Shown here one piece after another: positions 30,093 to 38,716 of a stretch of 49,634 nucleotides of DNA (position 1 is its first letter; each line of letters starts with the position of its first letter). Both the position numbers and the translations under genes were made by a program. A model generated the notes under the pieces. That model had not been told where the DNA came from. It did not search any database and saw only the letters and a list, made by a program, of their open reading frames with translations. Where the stretch lies: NCBI RefSeq assembly GCF_012927345.1, contig NZ_JABBGJ010000059.1, positions 1 through 49,634 on the forward strand, given 5' to 3'. Source of the stretch: Paraburkholderia polaris. Lineage in GTDB: Bacteria; Pseudomonadota; Gammaproteobacteria; Burkholderiales; Burkholderiaceae.

Positions 30093-32921
30093 ATGGGGAA
30101 ACTCGACCTTTCGCGTCGTAGTTTTCTGAAGGCCAGCGTGTTGGCGGGTGTGTCGGTGTATATCGCGCCGATGGGCAGCCGCGCATTCGCTGCGTTGTTC
30201 GAAGAAAAAATTCTGACGCCGGTTCAGTGGGACGCCGCCAACGGCCAGGCGAAATTCCGCATCGACGGGATCGCCAAAGTGACCGGCTCGAAAGTGTTCG
30301 CGCGCGACATCCGCGCCGCCGACATGCCGCACTGGCCGCAGCAGCAGTCGCACGCCTTCATCCTGCGCACGACGCAAGCCGACCGCAGCTATGAAGGCTT
30401 CGACCTGGCGCTGCTCGGCGACGAACTGAAGCCTGACCGCGTGGTCACAGCGGCCGACTTGACGCGCGACGGCCTGATCTTCCCGGCCTTCTACGGCGAC
30501 GACATGTTGCTGCCGCCGGGCAAGACGCCCGCGTATCTCGGCCAGGCGGTTGCGATCCTGATCTATCACGACTTCGCGCGCTTCCGCTTCGCGAAAGACA
30601 AACTGAAGTTCCAGGATCAGATCATCCGTTACGGCGCAGAAACCGGACCGCTCGAACGTGATCCGTGGGGCACGTTCCGCTTCGTGCGCGTCGGCGGCAA
30701 GACGCCGTATGACGACGACATCTTCTCCAGTCTGAAAGACGCACCGGTGTTCCCGAGCATGATGCGCAAGCACCAGCCGGTGTGGCCGGACGGCGTCGAA
30801 CACGGCAAGCTCGACGAGCAGGGCATGTTCCATGCCGGAGAGATCCAGCAGGAACTGGATCATCCGTCGGCGGACTGGCTCGTGCTGGAGCGCGAGTACA
30901 ACACGCAGTCGATCGACACGGCCGCGCTCGAACCCGACAACGCGAACTGCTGGTATGACGCGGCGACGCAATCGCTGCACATGGTCGTGCCGACCCAGGC
31001 GCCGCAGGAAGTCGTGGAAAGCGCGGCAGGCATGGTCGCGAAATGTGCGTTCCCGGTGAAGAATCTGTTCATGCACCCGTGCTATACGGTCGGCTACGGT
31101 TCGAAGGACCACTTCAACGTGCCGTTCTACGGCCTCGTCTGCGCGATGTATGCGGACGGACGCCCGGTGCGTCTTGCCAACGATCGCTACGAGCAGTTCC
31201 AGACGTCCTTGAAACGCCATGCGTTCAAGATGAACTACCGGATCGCCGTCGATAAGAACACCGGTCTGCTGCAATCGTTCAAGGCCGCGATGGAAGCGGA
31301 CGGCGGCGGTCGTTGCAACTTCTCGCCGTCGGTGGCGATGGTCGGCGCGACGGCTGCGCAATCGATCTACTACTTTCCGAAGAACGATCTCTCGGCGGTT
31401 GCCATCGCCTCGCGTGCGATCGACGCCGGTTCGGCGCGCGGCTACGGCACGCTGCAAAGCATGGCCGCGACCGAGATGATGGTCGACGAAATCGCCGCGC
31501 AACTGAATCTCGATCCGATCGACTTCCGCCTGAAAAACGCGCTGCGTTCGGGCATGAAAAACACGCAGGGCGCCGTGCCCGCCGGCGCGATTCGCGTCGA
31601 CGATGTGTTGCAGAAGGCGAAGGTTCATCCGCTGTGGGTGAATCGCGCGAAGCGTAAAGCCGAGTTCGAAGCCGCGCACCCGGGCAAGCGTTATGGGGTT
31701 GGCTTTGCCTGCGTGCAGAAGGACTTCGGCACGGGCGCGGAAACCTCGTTCGCGAAGGTTGAGTTCAGCGCCGACGGCAAGATCGGCCTGCAACACACGG
31801 CGGCCGAAATCGGCACCGGCATGTCGACCTCGCAGGCAATCGCAGTGGCGAAGTGGCTCGGCAAGCCGGCTACCGACGTGCATGTCGCGGTCACCGATTG
31901 GCCGGATCTGCCGGTCGTCACGAGCGGCGATCCGTACATGATGTCGCAAGCGGACCAGGACAAGCTCGCTGCGAATCCGCGCTGGTCGCCGGGTTATGCG
32001 TCGCCGTCGAGCGCGACGAACTCTGCGTTTTACTTCACGCACAGCACGCGCGAAGCGGCGCGCGTCGTCTTCGCGCACGGCTTGTGGCCGGCGGCGATGG
32101 CGATCTGGAGCCAGGGCGGCGGCGGTGGTCAAGCCGCGCCGCTCGTGGTGCGCATGGAGGACGCGCGTTGGGTCGACGGCAAGCTGTCCGCGGCGGGGCT
32201 CGAAGCGCTTTCGTTCGAACAGCTCGCGAAGAAAGCGCACGAGTTGGGTCTGGTTACCGGTGCGACGGTGCACGTGTTCAATCGCTGGCAATGGACCGAG
32301 TCGGACTTCGAGATCGACGGCAGCGTTGAGCGTCTGCCGCTCGACGGCCTCGCGCTGCGCTATGGCGATAACGCTTCGGCCGATAAAAAGAAACTGCAAA
32401 AGACGCCGAACCATTACCGCGTGCTCGACCGTCAGCGCGTGTTCATTCCGCCGGTTCAGCGCAATAACGCGGCGGTCACCTACTACAGCGCGGTCGGCAC
32501 GCTGGTCGAACTGTCGGTGCATGAAGCGAGCGGCAAGGTGGACTTGCTCGCGCATCACTCGATCATGGAATGCGGCAATCAGCTCTCACCGCAACTTGTG
32601 TCGGGTCAGTTGCAAGGCGGTCTCGCAATGGGTATCGGCCATGCGCTGCACGAGTATTTGCCGCTCTACGAGGACGGCCCGGGCAACGGCACGTGGAACT
32701 TCAATCGCTACCACTTGCCGCGCGCGACGGACGTCGCTGTCTGGACCCAGACCGGCGAAGTGCTGCCGCCGCTGACCGAGACCGACCCGCCGAAGGGCAT
32801 TGCCGAAGTGGTGATGATTCCGGTGGTCGGCGCGATCGTGAATGGCATCGCGCACGCGATTGGACATCGCTTTACCGACCTGCCGGTCACCCCGCAACGT
32901 ATTCAGAAGGTGCTCGCATGA
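30093..32921 (+). CDS. Periplasmic molybdenum hydroxylase large subunit (xanthine dehydrogenase family), cluster A
   Basis: 942 residues, distinctly longer than the paralogue at 40015 (747). A Tat signal is present at the N-terminus (SRRSFLKASVLAGVSVYIAP, Arg8-Arg9). The body is an aldehyde oxidase/xanthine dehydrogenase-type molybdopterin cytosine dinucleotide subunit. The catalytic Glu lies in PPKGIAEVVMIP near the C-terminus. The glycine-rich cofactor loop, normally GGGFGRR, is degenerate: the matching place reads MHPCYTVGYGSKDH. The closing DEIAAQLNLDPIDFRLKN is intact. Downstream genes overlap by four bases and supply the [2Fe-2S] subunit and the cytochrome c. It likely oxidises an aldehyde, alcohol-derived aldehyde or N-heterocycle in the periplasm. 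AAGGAG precedes ATG 30093. Confidence 0.87.
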   Translation: MGKLDLSRRSFLKASVLAGVSVYIAPMGSRAFAALFEEKILTPVQWDAANGQAKFRIDGIAKVTGSKVFARDIRAADMPHWPQQQSHAFILRTTQADRSYEGFDLALLGDELKPDRVVTAADLTRDGLIFPAFYGDDMLLPPGKTPAYLGQAVAILIYHDFARFRFAKDKLKFQDQIIRYGAETGPLERDPWGTFRFVRVGGKTPYDDDIFSSLKDAPVFPSMMRKHQPVWPDGVEHGKLDEQGMFHAGEIQQELDHPSADWLVLEREYNTQSIDTAALEPDNANCWYDAATQSLHMVVPTQAPQEVVESAAGMVAKCAFPVKNLFMHPCYTVGYGSKDHFNVPFYGLVCAMYADGRPVRLANDRYEQFQTSLKRHAFKMNYRIAVDKNTGLLQSFKAAMEADGGGRCNFSPSVAMVGATAAQSIYYFPKNDLSAVAIASRAIDAGSARGYGTLQSMAATEMMVDEIAAQLNLDPIDFRLKNALRSGMKNTQGAVPAGAIRVDDVLQKAKVHPLWVNRAKRKAEFEAAHPGKRYGVGFACVQKDFGTGAETSFAKVEFSADGKIGLQHTAAEIGTGMSTSQAIAVAKWLGKPATDVHVAVTDWPDLPVVTSGDPYMMSQADQDKLAANPRWSPGYASPSSATNSAFYFTHSTREAARVVFAHGLWPAAMAIWSQGGGGGQAAPLVVRMEDARWVDGKLSAAGLEALSFEQLAKKAHELGLVTGATVHVFNRWQWTESDFEIDGSVERLPLDGLALRYGDNASADKKKLQKTPNHYRVLDRQRVFIPPVQRNNAAVTYYSAVGTLVELSVHEASGKVDLLAHHSIMECGNQLSPQLVSGQLQGGLAMGIGHALHEYLPLYEDGPGNGTWNFNRYHLPRATDVAVWTQTGEVLPPLTETDPPKGIAEVVMIPVVGAIVNGIAHAIGHRFTDLPVTPQRIQKVLA

Positions 32922-33682
32922 CGGCCCCCACTCAAACTTCCGCTAATGCTGCGAGCGCCGCCGTTGCCTCAGGCAAAGTCTCTAACGCATCCGCTGCTGC
33001 CGCGGCTTCCGCTGCTGCTGGCGCCTCGGGCGCTGCCGCCGCTAACCCGGCTTTCGCTGCCTCCAGTGCGGCGGCGTCTGCAGGCGTCCCGGCCAGCGCG
33101 CCGGCCGCAACCGTGGTCGAGCGTCCGCTGACGCATTTCCGCACGCTGCCGGTGTCGGTCAAGGTGAACGGCGAGATCGTCGGCCCGACCGACGTGCCCG
33201 CCGGTCTGATGATGATCGATTTCCTGCACGAGTACCTGCATCTGACCGGCTCGCGCCTCGGCTGCGGCCAGGGCATCTGCCACGCGTGCGTCGTGATCGT
33301 CGACAAGCCGGACGGCACCAGCGAAGAAGTGCGCACCTGTATCACGGGCGCGAATTTTTTCCACGGCAAAACCATCCGCACGATCGAAGGCCACGCAAAG
33401 CGCAACGAAGCAGGCGAGGTCGTCGAACTGTCGCCGATCCAGCAGAAGTTTCTCGAGCACTTCAGTTTTCAGTGCGGCTACTGTACGCCCGGTTTCGTCA
33501 ATGCGGCGACTGTGCTGATCGAACGTCTGAAGCGTCAGCCGATTGTCAAAGACCAGGTCGAGCAAACCATCACCGAAGCGCTGAACGACCATATCTGCCG
33601 TTGCACGGGCTACGTGCGCTACTACGAAGCCGTGAAGGAAGTCGTGATGACGACGCCCGGCCTCGTAAAGGACGCCGCATGA
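32918..33682 (+). CDS. [2Fe-2S] subunit of cluster A with an alanine-rich N-terminal extension
   Basis: 254 residues. Residues about 70-254 form the standard two-[2Fe-2S] subunit: Cys116, Cys121, Cys124 and Cys141 for the first cluster (GCGQGICHACVV, RTC), Cys186, Cys189, Cys227 and Cys229 for the second (CGYCTPG, CRCTGY). Ahead of it lies about 65 residues of mostly Ala, Ser and Gly (for example ASAAAAASAAAGASGAAAA) that ordinary family members, including the 151-residue paralogue at 39558, do not have. There is no signal peptide of its own, so it should ride through Tat with the large subunit. It begins within the stop codon of the large-subunit gene (ATGA). Confidence 0.88.
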   Translation: MTAPTQTSANAASAAVASGKVSNASAAAAASAAAGASGAAAANPAFAASSAAASAGVPASAPAATVVERPLTHFRTLPVSVKVNGEIVGPTDVPAGLMMIDFLHEYLHLTGSRLGCGQGICHACVVIVDKPDGTSEEVRTCITGANFFHGKTIRTIEGHAKRNEAGEVVELSPIQQKFLEHFSFQCGYCTPGFVNAATVLIERLKRQPIVKDQVEQTITEALNDHICRCTGYVRYYEAVKEVVMTTPGLVKDAA

Positions 33683-34953
33683 TGAGCCCCTCGATGAATT
33701 TGCGTCGTGCGTTGCTGTTGCTCGGCACGGCTGCTTTGCTCAGTGCTTGCGGCAAACACGACGACTCCGCTGCTGCGATGCAGGCAGCCGCCGCATTGGG
33801 CCCGCAATCCACCGCCGCCGATCCTCTTGCGCGCGGCCGTTACCTCGTGAAAGCCGCCGATTGCGCCGCCTGCCACACCACGTCGGATGGCGCGCCGTTC
33901 GCCGGCGGCGTGAAACTGGCTTCGCCGTTCGGCACCTTCTACGGCACCAACATCACGCCGGATAAGGACCACGGCATCGGCAACTGGAGCGCGGACGATC
34001 TCTACAAGGCGCTGCACGACGGCGTCACGCCGACCAAGCAGTTGTATCCGGCCATGCCGTACACGTCTTACCGCCAGTTGTCGCGCGCGGATAGCGATGC
34101 GATCTACGCGTATCTGATGGCGCAGAAGCCGGCTGCCGTGGCGAACCACGAACCGGAGTTGTCGTTCCCGTTCAACATGCGTTTTGGCGTGCGCTTCTGG
34201 AACTGGGTGTTCCTGAAGGACGCGTTGCCGGACGCATCGAAGGGACAATCTCCCACGGGGTCGGCGGACTGGAATCGTGGACGCTATCTGGCAAGCGCGC
34301 TTGGTCATTGCGCCGAATGCCATACGCCGCGCGGCAAGTTCGGCCAGCTCGACGGTGCGAAGCCGCTGACGGGCGCGGCGCTCGGCCGGATCGCCGCACC
34401 GGACATCACGCCGCACGGTTTGGCGGCGCGTGGCTGGACGGCTGCGGATCTGCAGACGTTCTTCGCCACCGGCATTGCGCCGCAAGGTTCGGCCTTCGGC
34501 GAGATGTATCCGGTTGTGCATCTGAGCAGCCAGTACATGACGCATGACGATCTGCGCGCGATGTCGACCTATCTGCTCGGCGACCAGGCGCCAGCGCCGC
34601 AACCGTTGCAATCGGTCTCCGCCGATGCCGCGCAACTCGAGGCGGGGCGCAATGTGTATCTCGCGGTGTGTGCCGGCTGTCACGGCCTTGGCGGCGAGGG
34701 CAAACCGCACGTCGCGGTGCCGATGCACGGCAACTCGACAGTGCGTCAAGGCGATGCGCATAACCTGATCGTGGCGATGCTCGACGGCATTGGCGCGCAG
34801 GATTTCCCGGGCCTCGAACGGATGCAGGAGATGCCGGGCTTCGCCACGCAACTCAGCGACACGGAACTCGCGCAACTCGCGAATTATCTGCGCGCGACGT
34901 ATGGCGGCCAACCCGCCGACGTCACCGCCGATGCGGTGAAAGCGTTGCGATGA
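33679..34953 (+). CDS. Triheme cytochrome c lipoprotein, cluster A
   Basis: 424 residues with three CxxCH heme sites: CAACH (62-66), CAECH (211-215) and CAGCH (331-335). The N-terminus has a lipoprotein signal with lipobox LSAC (Cys24), so it should be tethered in the periplasm. Three cytochrome c domains are spaced as in the cytochrome subunits of membrane alcohol/aldehyde dehydrogenases (NITPDKDHGIGNW, HTPRGKFG). It would take electrons from the molybdenum hydroxylase and pass them to the respiratory chain. It overlaps the [2Fe-2S] gene by four bases. A strong terminator follows at 35009-35040. Confidence 0.92.
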   Translation: MMSPSMNLRRALLLLGTAALLSACGKHDDSAAAMQAAAALGPQSTAADPLARGRYLVKAADCAACHTTSDGAPFAGGVKLASPFGTFYGTNITPDKDHGIGNWSADDLYKALHDGVTPTKQLYPAMPYTSYRQLSRADSDAIYAYLMAQKPAAVANHEPELSFPFNMRFGVRFWNWVFLKDALPDASKGQSPTGSADWNRGRYLASALGHCAECHTPRGKFGQLDGAKPLTGAALGRIAAPDITPHGLAARGWTAADLQTFFATGIAPQGSAFGEMYPVVHLSSQYMTHDDLRAMSTYLLGDQAPAPQPLQSVSADAAQLEAGRNVYLAVCAGCHGLGGEGKPHVAVPMHGNSTVRQGDAHNLIVAMLDGIGAQDFPGLERMQEMPGFATQLSDTELAQLANYLRATYGGQPADVTADAVKALR

Positions 34954-35008
34954 AACATGCCATGCGTCAGGGCGCTGCAAGTCTGGCGTCAGGCGTTATG
35001 TAAGGAAG

Positions 35009-35040
35009 AGCCGGTGCCGTTAAAGGTACCGGCTTTTTTT
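35009..35040 (+). terminator. Rho-independent terminator of cluster A
   Basis: AGCCGGTGCC (35009-35018) pairs with GGTACCGGCT (35025-35034), with one G-T wobble and a 6-base loop. It is followed directly by a run of seven T (35034-35040). It lies 55 bases after the cytochrome stop. Confidence 0.9.
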
Positions 35041-35178
35041 ATGCGTGTTATGCATCTGTGAATGGCGTGCAATGAACTCACGCGTCATGGTTTGCTCAAA
35101 TGGTATCGCGCGGTTGCCGCCCGGCGGCGCGCCCTACGTTTCGCCGCAGGCCAATCTGATTCCCTTCACGGAGACTTC

Positions 35179-35595
35179 ATGACTAATAGCGCGCCGCAGA
35201 CGCTTCCCCACCATAGCTACGCTAACTCGCTGGGTGCGCCGCTGGCCTGTGTGCAAGGCACGATCAGCAAGGTGTTCCTCGCCCCGGAGTTTCACCATGC
35301 CGCCAATCATCAGCAATTTGTCATCACGATCGACACGGTCGTGAAGTTCGACGGCGGCACGCAGAACCTCGTCGGCACTGAAGTATTCGTTGCCGTGCGC
35401 TTCGGTGATAGCGAAGGGCTTGCGCAGGAAATCCCCGGCTTGCAGGTCGGGCAACCGATCGAGGTGCAAGGCGAATACATTGCCGAAGCCAGCGCCTATC
35501 CAACCGCCGATAACAACAACCCCGTTCTACCGGTACTGCACTTCACGCACCACCCGGTCGGCTACGTGAAGTATCAAGGCCAGACCTACAGCTAG
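35179..35595 (+). CDS. Small OB-fold-like protein (DUF3465-like)
   Basis: 138 residues, no signal peptide. The pattern CVQGTISKVFLAPEFHHAAN, HQQFVITIDTVVKFDGG, FVAVRFGDSEGL, GQPIEVQGEYIAEASAY and VLPVLHFTHHPVGYVKYQGQTY suggests a small OB fold. The closing H-F-T-H-H-P motif resembles DUF3465 proteins (a VIHWTHHD-like end). Start is ATG 35179 with GGAG 7 bases upstream. It stands alone after the cluster A terminator. Function is unknown; nucleic-acid binding is only suggested by fold. Confidence 0.6.
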   Translation: MTNSAPQTLPHHSYANSLGAPLACVQGTISKVFLAPEFHHAANHQQFVITIDTVVKFDGGTQNLVGTEVFVAVRFGDSEGLAQEIPGLQVGQPIEVQGEYIAEASAYPTADNNNPVLPVLHFTHHPVGYVKYQGQTYS

Positions 35596-36299
35596 TCGAC
35601 CTGGTCTTATCGAGCCGGACGGGCATTGCGCCCGTCCGCTCGCCCACGCATTTTCCGCTCCACGTTCACGCTCGCGCCGACCGGCAATTCAAGTTTTGGC
35701 GGCGCTTTGCCGTTAAAGCAAACGTTGCCGTCAGGTCGTCCGGCGGCGCAGCCGTTCACATGTCTTTGCGATCGTGCGCGTAGAGGCGTCAGGCCGACAC
35801 CACGCATAAGGCGCGGACCGACCTTGTGCGCCGGGTTAGGCGGCCAGGGCCGCGGCGACCGGACCTGCACCGGGCAGCGGCTGCTCAAGGGCTTGCGGCG
35901 CCGGATTGGTTGCACACGCAACCATATCTGCAATACCGTGCGTAAGGTTTGTATCAGAATGTGTGGGGCAGGACGCTTTTTGCAAAACGCACTTTACAAT
36001 TCCGCGTGAATTTTAATCGGCAATCTGGCCCTTTTCGCGGAAGATCGCCTGATATTGGGCGTCCGGGCATTCGGGTATCGGGGTATCGGGGTATCCGAGC
36101 TTCCGGCATCGGGCTTCGAGAGCCTGAGCGTCCGAGCATCCGGCAACGCGAGAGGGATTGGGTTGGACGGCAGGGCACGGGTGGGGCCGCACGAGGCGGC
36201 CTCGCTGTGTCGCGAAAGAAAGCAGCGCTTCGTCAGAACGCGCGCATCCCACGCGACAGGGCAGCACTCGGTCCGCCAATAAAAAAGCAGGAGTCGAAC
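35596..36299. other. 704-base region with hairpin and 8-bp repeats
   Basis: A perfect hairpin CGGACGGGC (35616-35624) with GCCCGTCCG (35630-35638) follows the OB-fold gene but lacks a T run. On the minus strand an open frame ending at 35607 reads PDGNVCFNGKAPPKLELPVG with plausible codon use over its last 65 residues (from about 35807). I recognise no family. GGGTATCG is repeated three times in tandem at 36073-36096 (the last copy ends in C). The remainder shows nothing clear. Confidence 0.45.
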
Positions 36300-37274
36300 A
36301 TGTTGGGAAAGCGTTTCGACAGAACAATGATGGCCAGTCTGGCTGGCGCGTGGGTCGCGCTGGCGGTCAGTGGTTGTGCGAATGTGGGACAGCAGGGCGC
36401 GCAAACCGGTGCGGCATCGGGTGCATCGGCTGCGTCCGGTGTGCCGGCGGCGGCTGCAGCGCCGGCTTCCGATGCGCTCGCAGGCACGTCGGTCAAGCTA
36501 GCCGCTGACGACGGCACGCCGCTTAAAAAGGCGCCGCCTTTGGTGTATCGCGTCAAGCGTGGTGACACCTTGGCGCGCATCGCGCAGCATCATCATTGCA
36601 GTGTCAGGCAGTTGCAGGCGTGGAATGGCCTCAAGCCTTCTTCGCGGTTGAAGAAGGGGCAGGTGCTGCATGTCGCCTCGCCGGAAACGGTGCGGGCGGT
36701 TAATGTGGCAAACGCAGCGGCAAACGCGGCGGCGGCCGCTGCGAAAGCTGCTGCGGCGTCCGCGCCCGCTTTTCCGCTCGCGGCGCAGCAGGCATCGGCG
36801 GCAACCGCCGCGCAGGCAACGGCGCAGTCGGCCACGCAATCACCCGCACCCAGCGCCGCCGAGGCGCGCGAAGTCGCGCAGGAGACTTCCCGGCATGCGA
36901 ACGGCGTGTTGCTGGCGTGGCCTGCGGGTGGCCGCGTAGTCGAGGCGTTCCAGCCGGGCGAAACGCGCGGCATCGAAATTGGCGGCAAGGCCGGCGATCC
37001 GGTGCGGGCCGCGGCCGACGGCAAGGTGATGTACGCCGGCACGGGTCTGAATGGCTACGGCAGTCTGATCATCGTCCAGCACAACAAGGACTTTCTGACC
37101 GCCTACTCGCACAACCGCAAGCTGCTGGTGAAAATCGGCGACATCGTGCGGCAGGGGCAGCAGATCGCCGAGATGGGCGACGAGAATAACTCGCGCGTCT
37201 CCGTAGGCTTCGAGTTGCGCCGCGACGGCAAGCCGATTGATCCGATGCCGTATTTGCCGCAAGGCCGCGGCTAG
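36300..37274 (+). CDS. LysM and degenerate M23 (NlpD-like) lipoprotein
   Basis: 324 residues. A lipoprotein signal ends in VSGC (Cys25). A LysM domain, which binds peptidoglycan, lies at about 82-126 (YRVKRGDTLARIAQHHHCSV ... LKKGQVLHV). A long Ala-rich linker leads to an M23/LytM domain at about 200-320. The metal ligands are missing: the expected N-x-G-x-D-I reads TRGIEIGGKAG and the HxH strand reads AYSHNRKLL. It is therefore not a peptidase but an amidase activator of the NlpD/EnvC kind, acting at division or cell-wall remodelling. AGGAG precedes ATG 36300. Confidence 0.87.
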   Translation: MLGKRFDRTMMASLAGAWVALAVSGCANVGQQGAQTGAASGASAASGVPAAAAAPASDALAGTSVKLAADDGTPLKKAPPLVYRVKRGDTLARIAQHHHCSVRQLQAWNGLKPSSRLKKGQVLHVASPETVRAVNVANAAANAAAAAAKAAAASAPAFPLAAQQASAATAAQATAQSATQSPAPSAAEAREVAQETSRHANGVLLAWPAGGRVVEAFQPGETRGIEIGGKAGDPVRAAADGKVMYAGTGLNGYGSLIIVQHNKDFLTAYSHNRKLLVKIGDIVRQGQQIAEMGDENNSRVSVGFELRRDGKPIDPMPYLPQGRG

Positions 37275-37307
37275 GCACCAGCCGGCGATTGTTCGCCACC
37301 TCTGGAC

Positions 37308-37348
37308 AAGCAGCGAACCCGGCCAATCATTTGCCGGGTTCGCTGCTT
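37308..37348. terminator. Bidirectional terminator between NlpD-like and hydrolase genes
   Basis: A perfect 16-bp stem, AAGCAGCGAACCCGGC (37308-37323) with its complement at 37333-37348, encloses a 9-base loop between convergent genes. Only short T runs flank it, but stability is high. Confidence 0.7.
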
Positions 37349-37412
37349 TGTCACATCCATGTGTCTGGCTCCAGTACTGGACAGATCGGCTAACGCCTGC
37401 GCGCCCTCAATC

Positions 37413-38231
37413 TCAATCGAACCACCGCAACGCTGCCGCGACGATCGCTTCGGGTGCATCTTCCTGCATCAGATGACCGGCCTTAGGCACGGGTTGAAAG
37501 CGCGCCTCGGGTATGACCGCCGCCAACTGCCGGCCGCGTTCGAGCGGAATCCACTGGTCTTCTTCGCCCCACAGGATTTGTGTCGGGCAACGCATCTGCG
37601 AATAACGTGCTTCGACCTCGTCGGTGTAGCGCTGATCCATTTGGGCGATCTGTCGGTAGAACGCGGCTTGGCCCGTTGTTCCGAGCCACGGCGTCACATA
37701 AGGCGCGAGTTCCTCGTCCAGAATGTCGCGAGCGATGGCGCCACGCACATATGCCTTCACCACCGCTTCGTGGATGGATGGCGGCAGCCCGGCGAAGGCC
37801 GCGCCGTGTTCGCGCACGTGCCGCACGAACGGCGAACCCCAAGGTGCGACGGCGACCGGATCGATCAGCGTGAGGCTGCGATAGTCACACCCGTCAATGA
37901 GATGCGCGCGCAAGGAAGTCGCGCCGCCGAAATCGTGCGCGACGACGTCCGGACTCTTCAGTTGCCAATGCGCGAGCAATTCCGCTAGCAACACGTTCTG
38001 CACGCCGAGCGAGACGTCCTGAGCGTCGCATTGCTCGGATTGGCCGTAGCCAAGCAGATCGTAGTAATACACGGTGCGAATTTGTGCGAGGTGCGGGGCG
38101 ATGCGATGCCACACATACGAAGAAAACGGTGTGCCATGAACCAGCACCAGAGGCGGACCGTTGCCGGTCACGCGAAAGCGCACGGTTTGATCGCGGAACG
38201 TATAGCTTTCGGGAAGCGGCCAGTTTTGCAT
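37413..38231 (-). CDS. Alpha/beta hydrolase with Asp nucleophile (dehalogenase/epoxide-hydrolase-like)
   Basis: 272 residues. The oxyanion loop is LVHGTPFSSYVW. The nucleophile elbow is VVAHDFGGATSL, so Asp100 replaces the serine of esterases. The catalytic His253 is in KAGHLMQEDAPEAI, and the acid lies in EEDQWIP. Asp at the elbow is typical of haloalkane dehalogenases and epoxide hydrolases, which form an ester intermediate. The FGG after it (in place of WGG) leaves halide binding uncertain. Cytoplasmic, no signal peptide. It stands alone; substrate unknown. Confidence 0.82.
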   Translation of the reverse strand: MQNWPLPESYTFRDQTVRFRVTGNGPPLVLVHGTPFSSYVWHRIAPHLAQIRTVYYYDLLGYGQSEQCDAQDVSLGVQNVLLAELLAHWQLKSPDVVAHDFGGATSLRAHLIDGCDYRSLTLIDPVAVAPWGSPFVRHVREHGAAFAGLPPSIHEAVVKAYVRGAIARDILDEELAPYVTPWLGTTGQAAFYRQIAQMDQRYTDEVEARYSQMRCPTQILWGEEDQWIPLERGRQLAAVIPEARFQPVPKAGHLMQEDAPEAIVAAALRWFD

Positions 38232-38716
38232 AGCGGGGAGCGTCGCGAGAAGGTCTGCTTACCTTAGCAGGGCCCGCCAAAGCGCGCTGACCGGTTTGTC
38301 GTAGCATCCTCTGAAGACCCCGCGCAAAAGGCCTCCCGCAAAAGCTCACCTTTGTTTTATTCAGCAAAGCCAGGCAAATTCAAAAGAGTGTGACTCACAG
38401 CGTCGCCGGATTGATCGGCAGAGCACTGCGGACACCGCGCACTGTTACGAAACGAGCATAAATCACCTTGAAATAAGGTGTCGTTGTGTTTGGCTGAATT
38501 CGGAAAGCCTGGTAATCGTCGAGGACGCGTCGATTCTGTATTCGACGAGACATCAACCAGACGGCGCGTGATCGACCGAAATGCGCGCCTCGCAATGGTG
38601 AGCGAATTCGGGAGCCGAAGGCGCAGCCATCACGGGACGCCGTGCTGCCGCCTTCAACCACAGCGAGGACGTCCAGCTAACGCCAACGAAGCCCAGGCGA
38701 AGTAATGCGCCGCCGC
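38232..38716. other. Intergenic region without a clear gene
   Basis: 485 bases. An 88-residue minus-strand open frame (38395-38661) and a 75-residue plus-strand one overlap here, but neither shows family motifs or a good ribosome binding site. Nothing else is recognised. Confidence 0.5.

Noticed and set aside
30078..32558. An 826-residue open frame on the minus strand opposite the cluster A large subunit
   Set aside because: Same reason: antisense shadow with no family motifs and no ribosome binding site.
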